Origin: JAJYSO01 sp964586655
Lineage (GTDB): Bacteria > Bacteroidota > Bacteroidia > Flavobacteriales > Flavobacteriaceae
NCBI GenBank assembly: GCA_964586655.1
Contig: CAZPGY010000001.1
Coordinates: 248,001-312,000 of the forward strand
Direction of reading: 5' to 3'
Length of the DNA: 64,000 bases
Both the position numbers and the translations under genes were made by a program. The notes under the pieces were generated by a model. The model saw only the letters and a program-made list of their open reading frames with translations. It searched no databases and was not told the origin of the DNA. Positions 51,070-60,012 of the stretch are shown piece by piece. The number at the start of each line of letters is the position of its first letter. The first letter of the stretch is position 1.

Positions 51070-51402
51070 TTAGAGCAGCCCCAACTCTAATCGCCCTTCT
51101 TCGCTGATGCATTCTTGAGACCACGGGGGGTCAAAAGTCAACTCGAGCTCAACATCTTCTACCATGTCAACAGAGCGAACTTTTTCTTTGACTTCTGCCG
51201 GTAAACTTTCAGCTACCGGGCAATTGGGGGTGGTTAGCGTCATCAATATTTTCACATCACGCGTTTCCTCATTGATCATTACATCATAGATCAATCCCAG
51301 TTCGTATACATCAATAGGGATTTCGGGGTCATAACAGGTTTTTAGAACTTTAACAATTTGTTCGCCTAATTGATTGATGTCTATTGTGTTTTCTGTAGCC
51401 AT
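51070..51402 (-). CDS. SufT/MIP18-family Fe-S assembly protein (DUF59)
   Basis: The 110-residue protein of the DUF59 family acts in Fe-S cluster assembly or transfer. The motif CYDPEIPIDVYELGLIYDV (about 19-37) is characteristic, and a second cysteine lies in TTPNCPVAESLP. It is the last gene of the suf operon, 17 bases after sufE. SufT proteins are thought to help mature Fe-S enzymes. Confidence 0.92.
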   Translation of the reverse strand: MATENTIDINQLGEQIVKVLKTCYDPEIPIDVYELGLIYDVMINEETRDVKILMTLTTPNCPVAESLPAEVKEKVRSVDMVEDVELELTFDPPWSQECISEEGRLELGLL

Positions 51403-51419
51403 AATTCTCTTCTGTTTTT

Positions 51420-51845
51420 TTAGTTCATTTTTGCTTGATAGGCCAAGGCATAAGCTTTGATTTGTTTAACCATGCTCACCAAGCCGTTGGCTCGTGTTGG
51501 TGATAAGTGTTCTTTTAACCCGATTTCATCAATAAAATGGGTGTTGGCTTCGGCAATATCTTTGGGAGTTTGTTCAGAAAAAACCCTGATAAGGATGGCA
51601 ATGATGCCTTTGGTGATGATGGCATCGCTGTCGGCGGTAAACACCAACTTGCCGTTCTGCATTTCAGCATGAACCCATACTCGGCTTTGACAGCCTTTGA
51701 TGAGGTTGCTGTCTGTTTTGTATTGGTCGTCAATAAGCGGGAGAGATTTCCCCAGTTCAATCATATATTCATAACGTTGCATCCAATCCTCAAATAAGGA
51801 GAACTCCTCCACAATTTCTTCCTGTATGTTCTGAATATCACTCAA
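51420..51845 (-). CDS. sufE: Cysteine desulfuration protein SufE
   Basis: SufE takes the persulfide sulfur from SufS and hands it to the SufBCD scaffold. The 141-residue length is normal and the acceptor Cys52 in GCQSRVWV is in place. It lies 24 bases after the META-domain gene and 17 before the DUF59 gene, within the operon. Confidence 0.95.
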   Translation of the reverse strand: MSDIQNIQEEIVEEFSLFEDWMQRYEYMIELGKSLPLIDDQYKTDSNLIKGCQSRVWVHAEMQNGKLVFTADSDAIITKGIIAILIRVFSEQTPKDIAEANTHFIDEIGLKEHLSPTRANGLVSMVKQIKAYALAYQAKMN

Positions 51846-51869
51846 AAGTTTTATTTTTTTTTAGATTAT

Positions 51870-52292
51870 TTATCCTTTTTCTGCTTTGATAGCGGTTATA
51901 AGGGTTGTACCGTCGGCCGACTTTAACTTCAGTGTTTTCCCGTCAAAGGAATAAGATTCGGCTTTTCCCAAATTGTTGAGAAAGCTTCTTTCTATCTCCA
52001 TTTTGTCTTCGCAATACATTTTTGTAGCACGAGCAAGCCCGGTCTCGATGTGTGTGCTGTCCAGCTTGAGCCCTGCACTGTAATTATTGCATCCCGTATT
52101 GCCCGACACTCGATTTTTTTCCAGGTCGATACGAAGGGTGACTTTAGCATCTTCGAGGTCTTTGCCTTCTAAAGTGGTCACCTTAAATAATCCGCTTTTT
52201 AGTGGTTCCATCGCTGCGGTTTCATTTTTTTGGCTTTTGCAGGAGAATAACAATAAGGTCAGTACAATGAGGCCTAATAGTTTGGTTTTCAT
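51870..52292 (-). CDS. META/HslJ-domain lipoprotein inside the suf operon
   Basis: The 140-residue lipoprotein (lipobox LLFSC, Cys18) has a META domain with the NTGCNNYSAGLKL segment (near 77-89) and the later EDKMEIERSFL helix. META/HslJ proteins sit at the outer membrane and are linked to heat-shock or antibiotic tolerance in E. coli. The start overlaps the sufS stop by four bases (ATGA), so it is translationally coupled to sufS and is probably not a chance neighbour. Confidence 0.85.
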   Translation of the reverse strand: MKTKLLGLIVLTLLLFSCKSQKNETAAMEPLKSGLFKVTTLEGKDLEDAKVTLRIDLEKNRVSGNTGCNNYSAGLKLDSTHIETGLARATKMYCEDKMEIERSFLNNLGKAESYSFDGKTLKLKSADGTTLITAIKAEKG

Positions 52293-53512
52293 GATAACAT
52301 GGTTTTAGCGCGTTTAACTGCGTTTACAAAGGTAGTAATTTCTTCCTTTGTATTGTAAAATGCAAAAGAAGCCCGAATAGTGCCCGGAATGTGATAAAAA
52401 TCCATAATGGGTTGTGCACAATGATGCCCCGTTCGGGTTGCAATCCCCAGCTTGTCGATTATGGTACCTATGTCATAGGGGTGTAAGCCTTCGATATTAA
52501 AGGAAATAACCGCTGTTTTATGCGGGGAGTTTCCATATATTTTCAAGCCTTCAATTTGCTGGAGTTGATCGGTAGCAAAATGGAGTAGTTCTTCTTCATA
52601 AGCGGCAATTTCCTCCCAGCCAATTTGGTTGAGATAGGCAATGGCTTTTCCAAAGGCAATTCCTCCACAAATATTTGGGGTTCCGGCTTCAAATTTATGA
52701 GGCAGAGGTGCATAAGTGGTCTTTTCAAAAGTGACTTGGTCAATCATTTCTCCTCCTCCTTGATAAGGAGGTAATTTGTTGAGCCACTCTTCTTTGCCAT
52801 ATAAAACCCCAATTCCGGTAGGGCCGTACATTTTATGTCCTGAGGCCACGTAAAAATCAACTCCCAAAGCCTGTACATCAGCTTTGAGGTGAGGGGCGGC
52901 CTGAGCGCCGTCAATCAATATGGCTGCTCCGTGTTCATGCGCTTTGGCAATGATTCTTTCAATAGGATTGATGGTGCCCAGAGCATTGGAAACATGATTG
53001 ACAAAAACGAGTTTGGTTTTTTCAGAGAAAAGCTCATCAAATTTGCTCATGTTGAGCTCGCCCTCTTCTGTCATCGGAATTACTTTTAACCGGGCACCGG
53101 TCTTTTCACAAAGGATTTGCCACGGCACAATGTTGGAGTGGTGTTCCATCTGCGAAACGATAATTTCTTCCCCTGCCTTGATAATGGAAGCAAATCCATT
53201 GGCCACCAGATTGATGCCGTGAGTGGTTCCGGCCGTAAAGATAATTTCCTCCCGTTTTTTGGCATTAAAATGTTTGCGGAGACATTCGCGTGCCTCTTCA
53301 AACATTTCAGTAGCTTCCTGAGACAGCGCATGCACCCCGCGATGAATGTTGGCATTGTGAAACCGGTAATAGTCTGCAATGGCATCAATCACCGGCTGTG
53401 GGGTTTGTGCGGTGGCTGCATTGTCAAAATAAACCAGGGGATGCCCATTAATCTTTTTGGAAAGAATGGGGAAATCTGCCCGGATTTTTTCAAGGTCTAA
53501 AGTCGTGGTCAT
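52289..53512 (-). CDS. sufS: Cysteine desulfurase SufS
   Basis: This PLP enzyme takes sulfur from cysteine for Fe-S clusters. The 407-residue length from the ATG at 53512 is normal. The PLP lysine (Lys227, SGHKMYGPTG) and the active-site cysteine (Cys365, TGHHCAQP) are present. The start 27 bases upstream in frame is less likely because it would overlap more of sufD. It overlaps the META gene by four bases downstream. Confidence 0.96.
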   Translation of the reverse strand: MTTTLDLEKIRADFPILSKKINGHPLVYFDNAATAQTPQPVIDAIADYYRFHNANIHRGVHALSQEATEMFEEARECLRKHFNAKKREEIIFTAGTTHGINLVANGFASIIKAGEEIIVSQMEHHSNIVPWQILCEKTGARLKVIPMTEEGELNMSKFDELFSEKTKLVFVNHVSNALGTINPIERIIAKAHEHGAAILIDGAQAAPHLKADVQALGVDFYVASGHKMYGPTGIGVLYGKEEWLNKLPPYQGGGEMIDQVTFEKTTYAPLPHKFEAGTPNICGGIAFGKAIAYLNQIGWEEIAAYEEELLHFATDQLQQIEGLKIYGNSPHKTAVISFNIEGLHPYDIGTIIDKLGIATRTGHHCAQPIMDFYHIPGTIRASFAFYNTKEEITTFVNAVKRAKTMLS

Positions 53513-53522
53513 AGGGTTGATT

Positions 53523-54839
53523 TTACTCGTCAAAGCCAAGATCTACTCCCAGCTTATCGGCAATCTGTTTGTTGACTTGTCGCTGCAATTCAGGGATTTT
53601 TACACTGGTCAAAACGGTGTTGCTAAAAGCATACATCAACAAAGCTTTAGCTTCTTTTTCCGGAATTCCACGGGATTTGAGGTAAAACAAGTCCTCTTTG
53701 TCCAGCTGCCCAACCGTACAGCCGTGGCTACACACCACATCATCCGCATAGATTTCCAGCTGAGGTTTGGTGTTTACCTTGGCTTTATCGCTGAGTAACA
53801 AATTGTTGCTGCTTTGGTAGCCGTCTGTTTGCTGGGCAATTTTATCGACTAAAATATAACCGTCAAAAACCCCGACAGACCGGTCGTCAAAAACTCCTTT
53901 GTAGTCTTGATGACTTTCTGAATTGGGTTGTTGGTGATGGACAAGGGTGTTGTGATCGACATGTTGTTTGTCTTCAAGTATGGTCACCCCTTTTAAGGTC
54001 GAATTGACGTGTTCGCCTTGCTGGAATACTTTTACGGTATTGCGGGTCAGTTTTCCGCCAAACGAAAAGGTGTGACAGGTAAAATGGCTGTCTCTACCTT
54101 GTGCGATAAAGGTGTTGTCAATGAGGGACGCACTGCGTTTGTCATTTTGAATCTTATAGTAGTCTACCATGGCATATTGACCGACAGAAATTTCGGTAAC
54201 GGTATTGGTCAATACCGGATTTTCGGCCAAACTCTGATGGCGTTCAATGATGGTGGCTTGTGCATTTTCTTCCACAACAACCAAGTTGCGAGGCTGCAAC
54301 ATCATGGCTTTTTCACTGCCGGTGGAGAGGTAGAGCAGTTGAACCGGTTTATCGGCGGTCACATTGTTTTTAACATGAATCAGCGTGCCTTCCTGTGAAA
54401 ATGCGGTATTTAAGGAGTTAAGGCTGTCTTCATTGGGGGCAATGTGGTTAAAATACCGGTCGATAAGTGCCGAGTATTTTTCATGATTCCGCGCAGCCGA
54501 AATCTCAACGGCGTCTATTTGGTCTTCGGTAGTTTTAGACAAATGCTCAGCGAAACGTCCATCGACAAAAACGAGGAGATGGGCGTCTAATCCGTCAATG
54601 GTATAGGCTTCAATGTCCTCTTTTTTGAGGTTGGTTTCAGATTTTGGAAAAAGGCTGTAATCTTCCTTGATTATCGGGCGCAGAGAAGTGTATTTCCAAG
54701 CTTCTTCTTTCTTGGTGGGGAAGCCTTTATTTTCAAAATTTTTGATGGCCTCCCGACGCATATTGGTCAATTTATCATTACTTCCGTTATGCTCAGACAA
54801 GCTGGCATAAGAAGAAATCAATTTATCTTTTAAATCCAT
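53523..54839 (-). CDS. sufD: Fe-S cluster assembly protein SufD
   Basis: This scaffold subunit forms the SufBC2D complex. The 438-residue protein has the SufBD beta-helix core with DYYKIQNDKRSASLIDNTF, then HNTLVHHQQPNSESHQDYKG and a C-terminal motif CSHGCTVGQLDKEDLFYLKSRG, all typical of SufD. Ten bases separate its stop from the sufS start. Confidence 0.95.
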   Translation of the reverse strand: MDLKDKLISSYASLSEHNGSNDKLTNMRREAIKNFENKGFPTKKEEAWKYTSLRPIIKEDYSLFPKSETNLKKEDIEAYTIDGLDAHLLVFVDGRFAEHLSKTTEDQIDAVEISAARNHEKYSALIDRYFNHIAPNEDSLNSLNTAFSQEGTLIHVKNNVTADKPVQLLYLSTGSEKAMMLQPRNLVVVEENAQATIIERHQSLAENPVLTNTVTEISVGQYAMVDYYKIQNDKRSASLIDNTFIAQGRDSHFTCHTFSFGGKLTRNTVKVFQQGEHVNSTLKGVTILEDKQHVDHNTLVHHQQPNSESHQDYKGVFDDRSVGVFDGYILVDKIAQQTDGYQSSNNLLLSDKAKVNTKPQLEIYADDVVCSHGCTVGQLDKEDLFYLKSRGIPEKEAKALLMYAFSNTVLTSVKIPELQRQVNKQIADKLGVDLGFDE

Positions 54840-54904
54840 AATTAAATCTTTTTGTCATTCTGCAAATAGGGCTTCTTTAAACTCGGCGGATGCTGAGTTC
54901 AAGT

Positions 54905-55660
54905 TTAAGCAGTTTGCATTTCTTTTTTCAACCAGTCATAGCCTTGTTCTTCTAATTTTAAGGCCAATTCTTTTCCGCCTGTTTTTACAATCTTACCGTC
55001 CAGTAATACATGTACATAATCCGGAACAATGTATTGCAACAATCGCTGATAGTGGGTAATAATCATGGTTGCGTTGTCTTTGCGTTGCAATTTGTTAACC
55101 CCGTCGGCAACGGTTTTTAACGCATCGATATCCAATCCGGAATCGGTCTCGTCCAAAATGGCGAGTTTGGGATCCATCATGGCCATTTGAAATATCTCAT
55201 TGCGCTTTTTTTCTCCACCGGAGAAGCCATCGTTTAAATAGCGTCCCAAGAACTTGCGGTCGATACCCAATAAGCTTGCATTTTTCTTGAGCAATTGCAA
55301 CATGTCTTTTCCCGACATGGCTTCTTGTCCGCGGGCTTTTCGGGTTTGATTGATGGCCGTACGCATAAAGTTAGTCACGGTAACACCCGGAATTTCAACC
55401 GGATATTGAAAAGAGAGGAAGATGCCTTTGTGGGCGCGTTCATCGGCTTCCAATTCAGCAATATTGTCATTTTCCATCAATATTTCTCCTTCGGTGACTT
55501 CATACTCTTCTTTCCCGGCAATTACCGAGGCCAAGGTACTTTTTCCAGCGCCGTTGGGCCCCATGATTGCATGAATTTCACCGGCATTGATGGTCAGATT
55601 AACGCCTTTGAGGATTTCATTTCCTTCTACGTTTGCGTGTAGGTTTTTTATTGTTAACAT
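54905..55660 (-). CDS. sufC: Fe-S cluster assembly ATPase SufC
   Basis: The 251-residue ABC-type ATPase of the SufBC2D complex has Walker A GPNGAGKS (34-41), the Q-loop, signature FSGGEKKRNEI and Walker B LAILDETDSGLDIDAL. It drives the shape change of the SufBD scaffold. The upstream lipoprotein gene stops three bases before its start. Confidence 0.97.
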   Translation of the reverse strand: MLTIKNLHANVEGNEILKGVNLTINAGEIHAIMGPNGAGKSTLASVIAGKEEYEVTEGEILMENDNIAELEADERAHKGIFLSFQYPVEIPGVTVTNFMRTAINQTRKARGQEAMSGKDMLQLLKKNASLLGIDRKFLGRYLNDGFSGGEKKRNEIFQMAMMDPKLAILDETDSGLDIDALKTVADGVNKLQRKDNATMIITHYQRLLQYIVPDYVHVLLDGKIVKTGGKELALKLEEQGYDWLKKEMQTA

Positions 55661-55663
55661 AGC

Positions 55664-56113
55664 TTATGAATTCTTATTTTTCTGATTATTGATTTTTACA
55701 GTTTTCTGTGTTCCTATTTTAATGGCCGGTTCTCCTTGAGGTTTGGATATCAAAAGGATATCGGTGATTTTTACGACTTGATCCCAGCCGCCTTCCATGG
55801 GGTTGGCTTCCAATTTCCCCTTGATGGTGATGGGAATCATGTCGTATTTGTTTCTTTTTACCGGCTCCACTTTCTCGGCCAAAACTTTGGCCATGGAGTC
55901 TAAAACCACGCCATAAATAAAATTATTTCCTTTGATTACGGCCGCTTCCGGAGTGTAATAAAACTCTCCTGTGATTACTGTAATATCCGTTTTTTCTGCT
56001 TGCCGGATGTTTGTGGTATCTGCCGAGGCTTTGTGCTTTTGTGTTTTGGGGTTCTTTTTACAGCCGGTAAAGACAAAGGCGATAAGACTTAAAACAAGGA
56101 CAGCTTTTTTCAT
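55664..56113 (-). CDS. Lipoprotein encoded between sufB and sufC, unknown function
   Basis: The 149-residue lipoprotein (lipobox VFTGC, Cys18) has a mature part with a beta-rich region FYYTPEAAVIKGNNFIYGV, MIPITIKGKLE and KITDILLI, which looks like a small OB-type barrel, perhaps related to the NlpE C-terminal domain. I cannot name the family. It stops three bases before sufC and starts 44 bases after sufB, so it must be cotranscribed with them. A cell-envelope lipoprotein in a cytosolic assembly operon is odd. Confidence 0.72.
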   Translation of the reverse strand: MKKAVLVLSLIAFVFTGCKKNPKTQKHKASADTTNIRQAEKTDITVITGEFYYTPEAAVIKGNNFIYGVVLDSMAKVLAEKVEPVKRNKYDMIPITIKGKLEANPMEGGWDQVVKITDILLISKPQGEPAIKIGTQKTVKINNQKNKNS

Positions 56114-56157
56114 GGGTTATTGAGGTATTGATTAATAAAAGGCCGTTAAGTTACAAA

Positions 56158-57603
56158 TTAACCAACCGAACCTTCAAGGGAAATCTCAAGTAATTTTTGT
56201 GCTTCTATGGCAAATTCCATGGGAAGCTTGTTGAGCACTTCCTTTCCAAATCCGTTTACAATCAAGGAAATGGCTTTTTCTGTGTCAATTCCTCGTTGGT
56301 TACAGTAAAAAATTTGGTCATCACCAATTTTACTGGTGGTGGCTTCGTGCTCTACCTGTCCGGTTTTGTTTTTCACTTCGATATAGGGGAAAGTGTGCGC
56401 GCCACACTTATTGCCCATTAACAGGGAGTCGCATTCTGTAAAATTTCGGGCGTTTTGAGCGCGTTTACTTATGCTCACCAGTCCGCGATAACTGTTTTGT
56501 GAATGTCCGGCAGAGATTCCTTTAGAGATAATGGTGCTCTTGGTGTTTTTCCCGAGGTGTTGCATTTTGGTGCCGGTGTCGGCTTGTTGGTAATTATTGG
56601 TGACGGCAATGGAGTAGAATTCACCAATAGAATTGTCTCCTTTCAATACACAGCTCGGATATTTCCAGGTGATGGCACTACCGGTTTCTACTTGTGTCCA
56701 GCTGATCTTTGCATTTTTCTCACAAATCCCGCGTTTGGTGACCAAATTGAGTACTCCTCCTTTTCCTTCTTTATTTCCGGGATACCAGTTTTGAACCGTA
56801 CTGTATTTGATTTCGGCTCCTTCCATGGCAATGAGTTCTACAACAGCGGCGTGCAACTGGTTTTCATCGCGACTCGGTGCGGTACAGCCTTCAAGATAAC
56901 TGACATAGCTACCTTCATCAGCAACCAGCAAGGTGCGTTCAAACTGTCCTGTTCCGCCTTGGTTGATTCGGAAATAAGTAGACAATTCCATGGGGCATCG
57001 GACACCTTTTGGGATATAACAGAAAGAACCGTCACTAAAAACGGCCGAATTGAGGGCGGCATAAAAGTTGTCTGTTCTGGGCACTACGGTTCCGATATAT
57101 TTTCGAACCAATTCGGGGTGTTTTGCAATGGCTTCAGAAATGGGGCAGAAAATAATGCCTTTTTCGGCCAATTGCTTTTGAAATGTAGTGGCCACTGAAG
57201 TAGAGTCCATCACGACATCTACGGCAACGCCGGCCAGCTTTTTTTGTTCTTCTATAGAGATGCCCAATTTTTCAAAAGTGTCCAATAATTCCGGATCTAC
57301 TTCGTCTAAACTGTCATATTTGGGTTCTTTATTGGGAGAAGAATAGTAAGAGATGCTCTGAAAATCAGGTTCTTCAATGTCTAAATGTGCCCAGCTGGGT
57401 TGCTTCATTTCTAACCAGCCTCTATACGCCTCTAAGCGCCATTCGGTCATCCATTCCGGCTCATTTTTTTTCTCAGAAATCATCCTGATTACCGCTTCAT
57501 TGAGCCCCGGAGGAATGGTGTCCGATTCAATGTCGGTATAGAAACCATATTCATACTCTTTGGTTTCCAACTCTTTCTTCAAATCATCTTCAGTATATTT
57601 CAT
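56158..57603 (-). CDS. sufB: Fe-S cluster assembly protein SufB
   Basis: The 481-residue scaffold of the SufBC2D complex assembles the Fe-S cluster. It has the SufBD core (PSCVLKGDNSIGEFYS, then GKNTKSTIISKGISAGHSQNSYRG) and the C-terminal cluster segment with MGNKCGAHTFPYIEVKN and HEATTSKIG. It is the first gene of the operon sufB-lipoprotein-sufCDS-META-sufE-sufT. Confidence 0.97.
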   Translation of the reverse strand: MKYTEDDLKKELETKEYEYGFYTDIESDTIPPGLNEAVIRMISEKKNEPEWMTEWRLEAYRGWLEMKQPSWAHLDIEEPDFQSISYYSSPNKEPKYDSLDEVDPELLDTFEKLGISIEEQKKLAGVAVDVVMDSTSVATTFQKQLAEKGIIFCPISEAIAKHPELVRKYIGTVVPRTDNFYAALNSAVFSDGSFCYIPKGVRCPMELSTYFRINQGGTGQFERTLLVADEGSYVSYLEGCTAPSRDENQLHAAVVELIAMEGAEIKYSTVQNWYPGNKEGKGGVLNLVTKRGICEKNAKISWTQVETGSAITWKYPSCVLKGDNSIGEFYSIAVTNNYQQADTGTKMQHLGKNTKSTIISKGISAGHSQNSYRGLVSISKRAQNARNFTECDSLLMGNKCGAHTFPYIEVKNKTGQVEHEATTSKIGDDQIFYCNQRGIDTEKAISLIVNGFGKEVLNKLPMEFAIEAQKLLEISLEGSVG

Positions 57604-57663
57604 AATGTTTTAATTCAATTTGTGAAAAAATAAGTTGTTCAATCTACGAATCTTTTTCAGGCA

Positions 57664-57719
57664 CAAAGATAGGGCTAAGATTTGTGAATACCAATCTAAT
57701 TTAGAAAGATTCTAATTAG
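57664..57719 (-). promoter_or_regulatory. suf operon promoter with upstream palindrome
   Basis: On the minus strand TTG (57692-57694) and TATCTTTG (57664-57671) are 20 bases apart, an exact match to the Bacteroidota promoter, 61 bases before the sufB ATG. Just upstream lies an imperfect palindrome CTAATTTAGAA-AGA-TTCTAATTAG (57696-57719), a likely binding site for an Fe-S or redox regulator; its identity is not known. Confidence 0.6.
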
Positions 57720-57888
57720 CAAAAACCCCTAATTGGAAATATTAAAACTTTGAGAAGCAATATATTATGCGATAATTTTTAATGAGTTTAAATAAGCTGA
57801 ACCCGAGAAGCTGATTTCGCTCCTCCACAGATATAAAAATAAGCAGATTCCTGCGTCTGTCAAAAGATGAAAATTGGGAAAAGCGAGG

Positions 57889-59163
57889 TTACAATTCTAT
57901 TTTGTCAAAACCGGTATAGGGGCGAAGCACTTCGGGTATTTCAATTGTCTCTTGGGTTTGATAATTTTCCAAAATACCGGCCAATACTCGAGGAAGCGCC
58001 AGGCTACTGCCATTAAGCGTGTGCACCAGTTGTTTTTTGCGGTCTTGGGTTTTATAGCGCATTTTCATTCGCGTACTTTGGTAGGTTTCAAGGTTGGAGA
58101 CCGAAGAGATTTCGAGCCAGCGGTCTTGGGCGGTAGAAAACACTTCAAAATCGTAGGTCAATGCAGCGGTAAAGCCTAAATCACCTCCACAAAGTCTGAG
58201 AATGCGATAGGGGAGTTTGAGTTCGCGTAAAATCTCTTTGACATGGGTTATCATTTCGTCCAGTTTTTCATAAGAGCTTTCTGCATCGGTAATATTGACC
58301 AATTCTACTTTGTCAAATTGGTGCACCCGATTCAGGCCGCGGACATGGGCGCCATAAGACCCGGCTTCTCGACGAAAGCAGGGAGTGTAGGCGGTACAAG
58401 CTTTGGGCAGCTCTTTTTTCTCAAATAAATTGCCGCGAAAAAGATTGACCAGCGAAACTTCGGAAGTGGGAATGAGGTATAAATCATCTTTAGGCACTCG
58501 ATACATTTGACCTTCTTTGTCCGGCAACTGCCCGGTTCCCAGTCCGGAGGCTTCATTGACCATCAAAGGTACTTGATATTCGGTATATCCGGCAGCCCGG
58601 TTTTTGTCGAGGAAATAAGTAATCAAAGCGCGTTGTAATTGCGCTCCCTTTCCTTTATACACCGGAAAACCCGCTCCGGTTACCTTGTTGCCAAGCTCAA
58701 AATCTATCAAGTCAAATTTTTTGGCCAGCTCCCAGTGGGGCAGCGCATCATCTCCCAGTTGGGGAATGGTCCCTTCTTTAAAAACCTCTTCATTGTCTTC
58801 TTCTGATTTTCCGTGGGGAACCAAAGCATGTGGAATGTTGGGGATTTGGTAAAGCTCTTCCGCCAATTCTGTACTGACGGCATGCAGCCGATCCGACAAG
58901 TCTTTTGACTTTTCTTTGAGGGTCTTGGTTTCTTCTTTAATCTTATTGGCTTCTTCGGCTTTGCCGCTTTTATACAGTTGCCCTATTTCGCGAGAAAGTT
59001 TATTGGATTGAGCCAGTGTCTCATCGAGTTCGGTTTGGGTAGAACGCCGCGCTTCATCGAGTTTTAAAACACGATCAAAAATCGCTTCTGCTTCAAAATT
59101 TCGCTTCTGTAGCGCTTTGAGATACTGTTTTTTGTTTTCTTTGATGAGATGCACTTGCAACAT
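57889..59163 (-). CDS. serS: Seryl-tRNA synthetase
   Basis: This class II synthetase charges tRNA-Ser. The 424-residue protein has the N-terminal coiled-coil arm (about 30-100) that grips the tRNA, class II motif 2 (FRREAGSYGAHVRGLNRVHQF) and motif 3 (ALPRVLAGILENYQ) with ISSVSNLETYQSTR before it. A TATCTTTG element on the minus strand (59188-59195), 25 bases before the start, is its probable -7 element. Confidence 0.96.
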   Translation of the reverse strand: MLQVHLIKENKKQYLKALQKRNFEAEAIFDRVLKLDEARRSTQTELDETLAQSNKLSREIGQLYKSGKAEEANKIKEETKTLKEKSKDLSDRLHAVSTELAEELYQIPNIPHALVPHGKSEEDNEEVFKEGTIPQLGDDALPHWELAKKFDLIDFELGNKVTGAGFPVYKGKGAQLQRALITYFLDKNRAAGYTEYQVPLMVNEASGLGTGQLPDKEGQMYRVPKDDLYLIPTSEVSLVNLFRGNLFEKKELPKACTAYTPCFRREAGSYGAHVRGLNRVHQFDKVELVNITDAESSYEKLDEMITHVKEILRELKLPYRILRLCGGDLGFTAALTYDFEVFSTAQDRWLEISSVSNLETYQSTRMKMRYKTQDRKKQLVHTLNGSSLALPRVLAGILENYQTQETIEIPEVLRPYTGFDKIEL

Positions 59164-59545
59164 GGTCAGTGGTTTTTAAAATAAGGACAAAGATATATAT
59201 TATCTGTGAGTCCGAGAATTGTTTTTAATGTTCCTTTTTTAGAGATTCTCCTTTAACTCAACTTGACCGTATCGATATCTACCTTCGTAAAAATTGATGC
59301 CTCTTCAAACACCTCGGCTGTTGTTTACAGCCTGTCCCTTTGGAAGAAAAGAATGGAGAAGCACTGCCTATTCCCACTGACAGAGGAGTGTCCGAAGGAC
59401 GGGGTGTGCACTTCCTACTATCATCAGCGTATAAATGTTGTCGAAATGAGGTGTGCTCTTCTATTTCTGTATGTGGGTTTGGTATTGGATAGATTTGGTG
59501 GAATCATCGCGATTGGCGTGGTGAGAGCGGGAAACGCATTCCTTT
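59164..59545. other. Intergenic stretch between serS and yafQ
   Basis: It contains the direct repeat at 59351-59462 and no gene I can support. An open frame of 105 codons crosses it on the plus strand, but it runs through the repeat and its product resembles nothing. Confidence 0.5.
59351..59462 (+). repeat. 112-bp direct repeat, copy 1
   Basis: This matches 62056-62167 with about six differences, nearly all C/T or A/G transitions. The core CACTGCCTATTCCCACTGAC and the part around GTCCGAAGGACGGGGTGTG are identical. The copies are 2.7 kb apart in the same orientation and bracket yafQ, its antitoxin and the serine-hydrolase gene. Confidence 0.75.
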
Positions 59546-59818
59546 TTAAAATAAATCGCTGTGAGTCCCGGTTCGTGTAAGGGTAATTAACTTAATGGAT
59601 TCCTCCTGTTGCCAAATTAAAAGCCAATCAGGTCGAATATGACATTCCCAAAACTCTGAATAGTTTCCTTTTAGTTTATGCGGTTTGTTTTTCTTTGAAA
59701 CTTTGCCGTTTTTAGCTAAAGCAGTTATGACTTTATCGAGCAACTTCATGTCTAAACCACGTTTTTTAGCCCGTTTGATGTCCTTTTTGAACTTGCTTGT
59801 TTGTTCGAGATCGTACAT
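59546..59818 (-). CDS. yafQ: YafQ-family toxin (RelE/ParE superfamily)
   Basis: The 90-residue ribosome-dependent mRNA endonuclease toxin has the YafQ signature: TSKFKKDIKRAKKRGLD at the N-terminus, PHKLKGNYSEFWECHIRPDWLLIW in the middle and the C-terminal RTGTHSDLF with the catalytic His. It lies downstream of its antitoxin gene and overlaps its stop by one base. In the family the complex represses its own promoter. Confidence 0.92.
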   Translation of the reverse strand: MYDLEQTSKFKKDIKRAKKRGLDMKLLDKVITALAKNGKVSKKNKPHKLKGNYSEFWECHIRPDWLLIWQQEESIKLITLTRTGTHSDLF

Positions 59819-60012
59819 TATGAATACAACTGTTCCCTTAAATCTGAAAGTGTCGTTTTAGTGGTTTTCCCTATTTTGGCATCCTTTATGGCTTTTTCAG
59901 TTTCCTTGTTGAAAAGTGGGGTTTGAATCTGTACAAAAGGTAAGGTTTTGAGGTATTCAAAAAATACCTTTGCCTGTTTACTTCTTGAGTCTATTTTTAT
60001 GGTAAGTTCCAT
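59818..60012 (-). CDS. Antitoxin of the YafQ pair
   Basis: The 64-residue protein directly upstream of yafQ overlaps it by one base, the usual layout of type II modules. The N-terminal part (MELTIKIDSRSKQAKVFFEYL) could form the DNA-binding or dimer part and the rest the toxin-binding tail. It is not clearly of the DinJ/RelB family. A TATCTTTG element on the minus strand (60034-60041), 21 bases before the start, is the likely -7 element. Confidence 0.82.
   Translation of the reverse strand: MELTIKIDSRSKQAKVFFEYLKTLPFVQIQTPLFNKETEKAIKDAKIGKTTKTTLSDLREQLYS

Noticed and set aside
56503..57198. A 231-codon open frame on the plus strand
   Set aside because: It lies wholly within sufB on the opposite strand, and sufB has full family similarity. 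The plus-strand product resembles nothing.
59263..59580. Plus-strand frame of 105 codons sharing a peptide with the one at 62058
   Set aside because: The shared peptide comes from the 112-bp direct repeat, not from a conserved protein; the rest of the two frames is unrelated.
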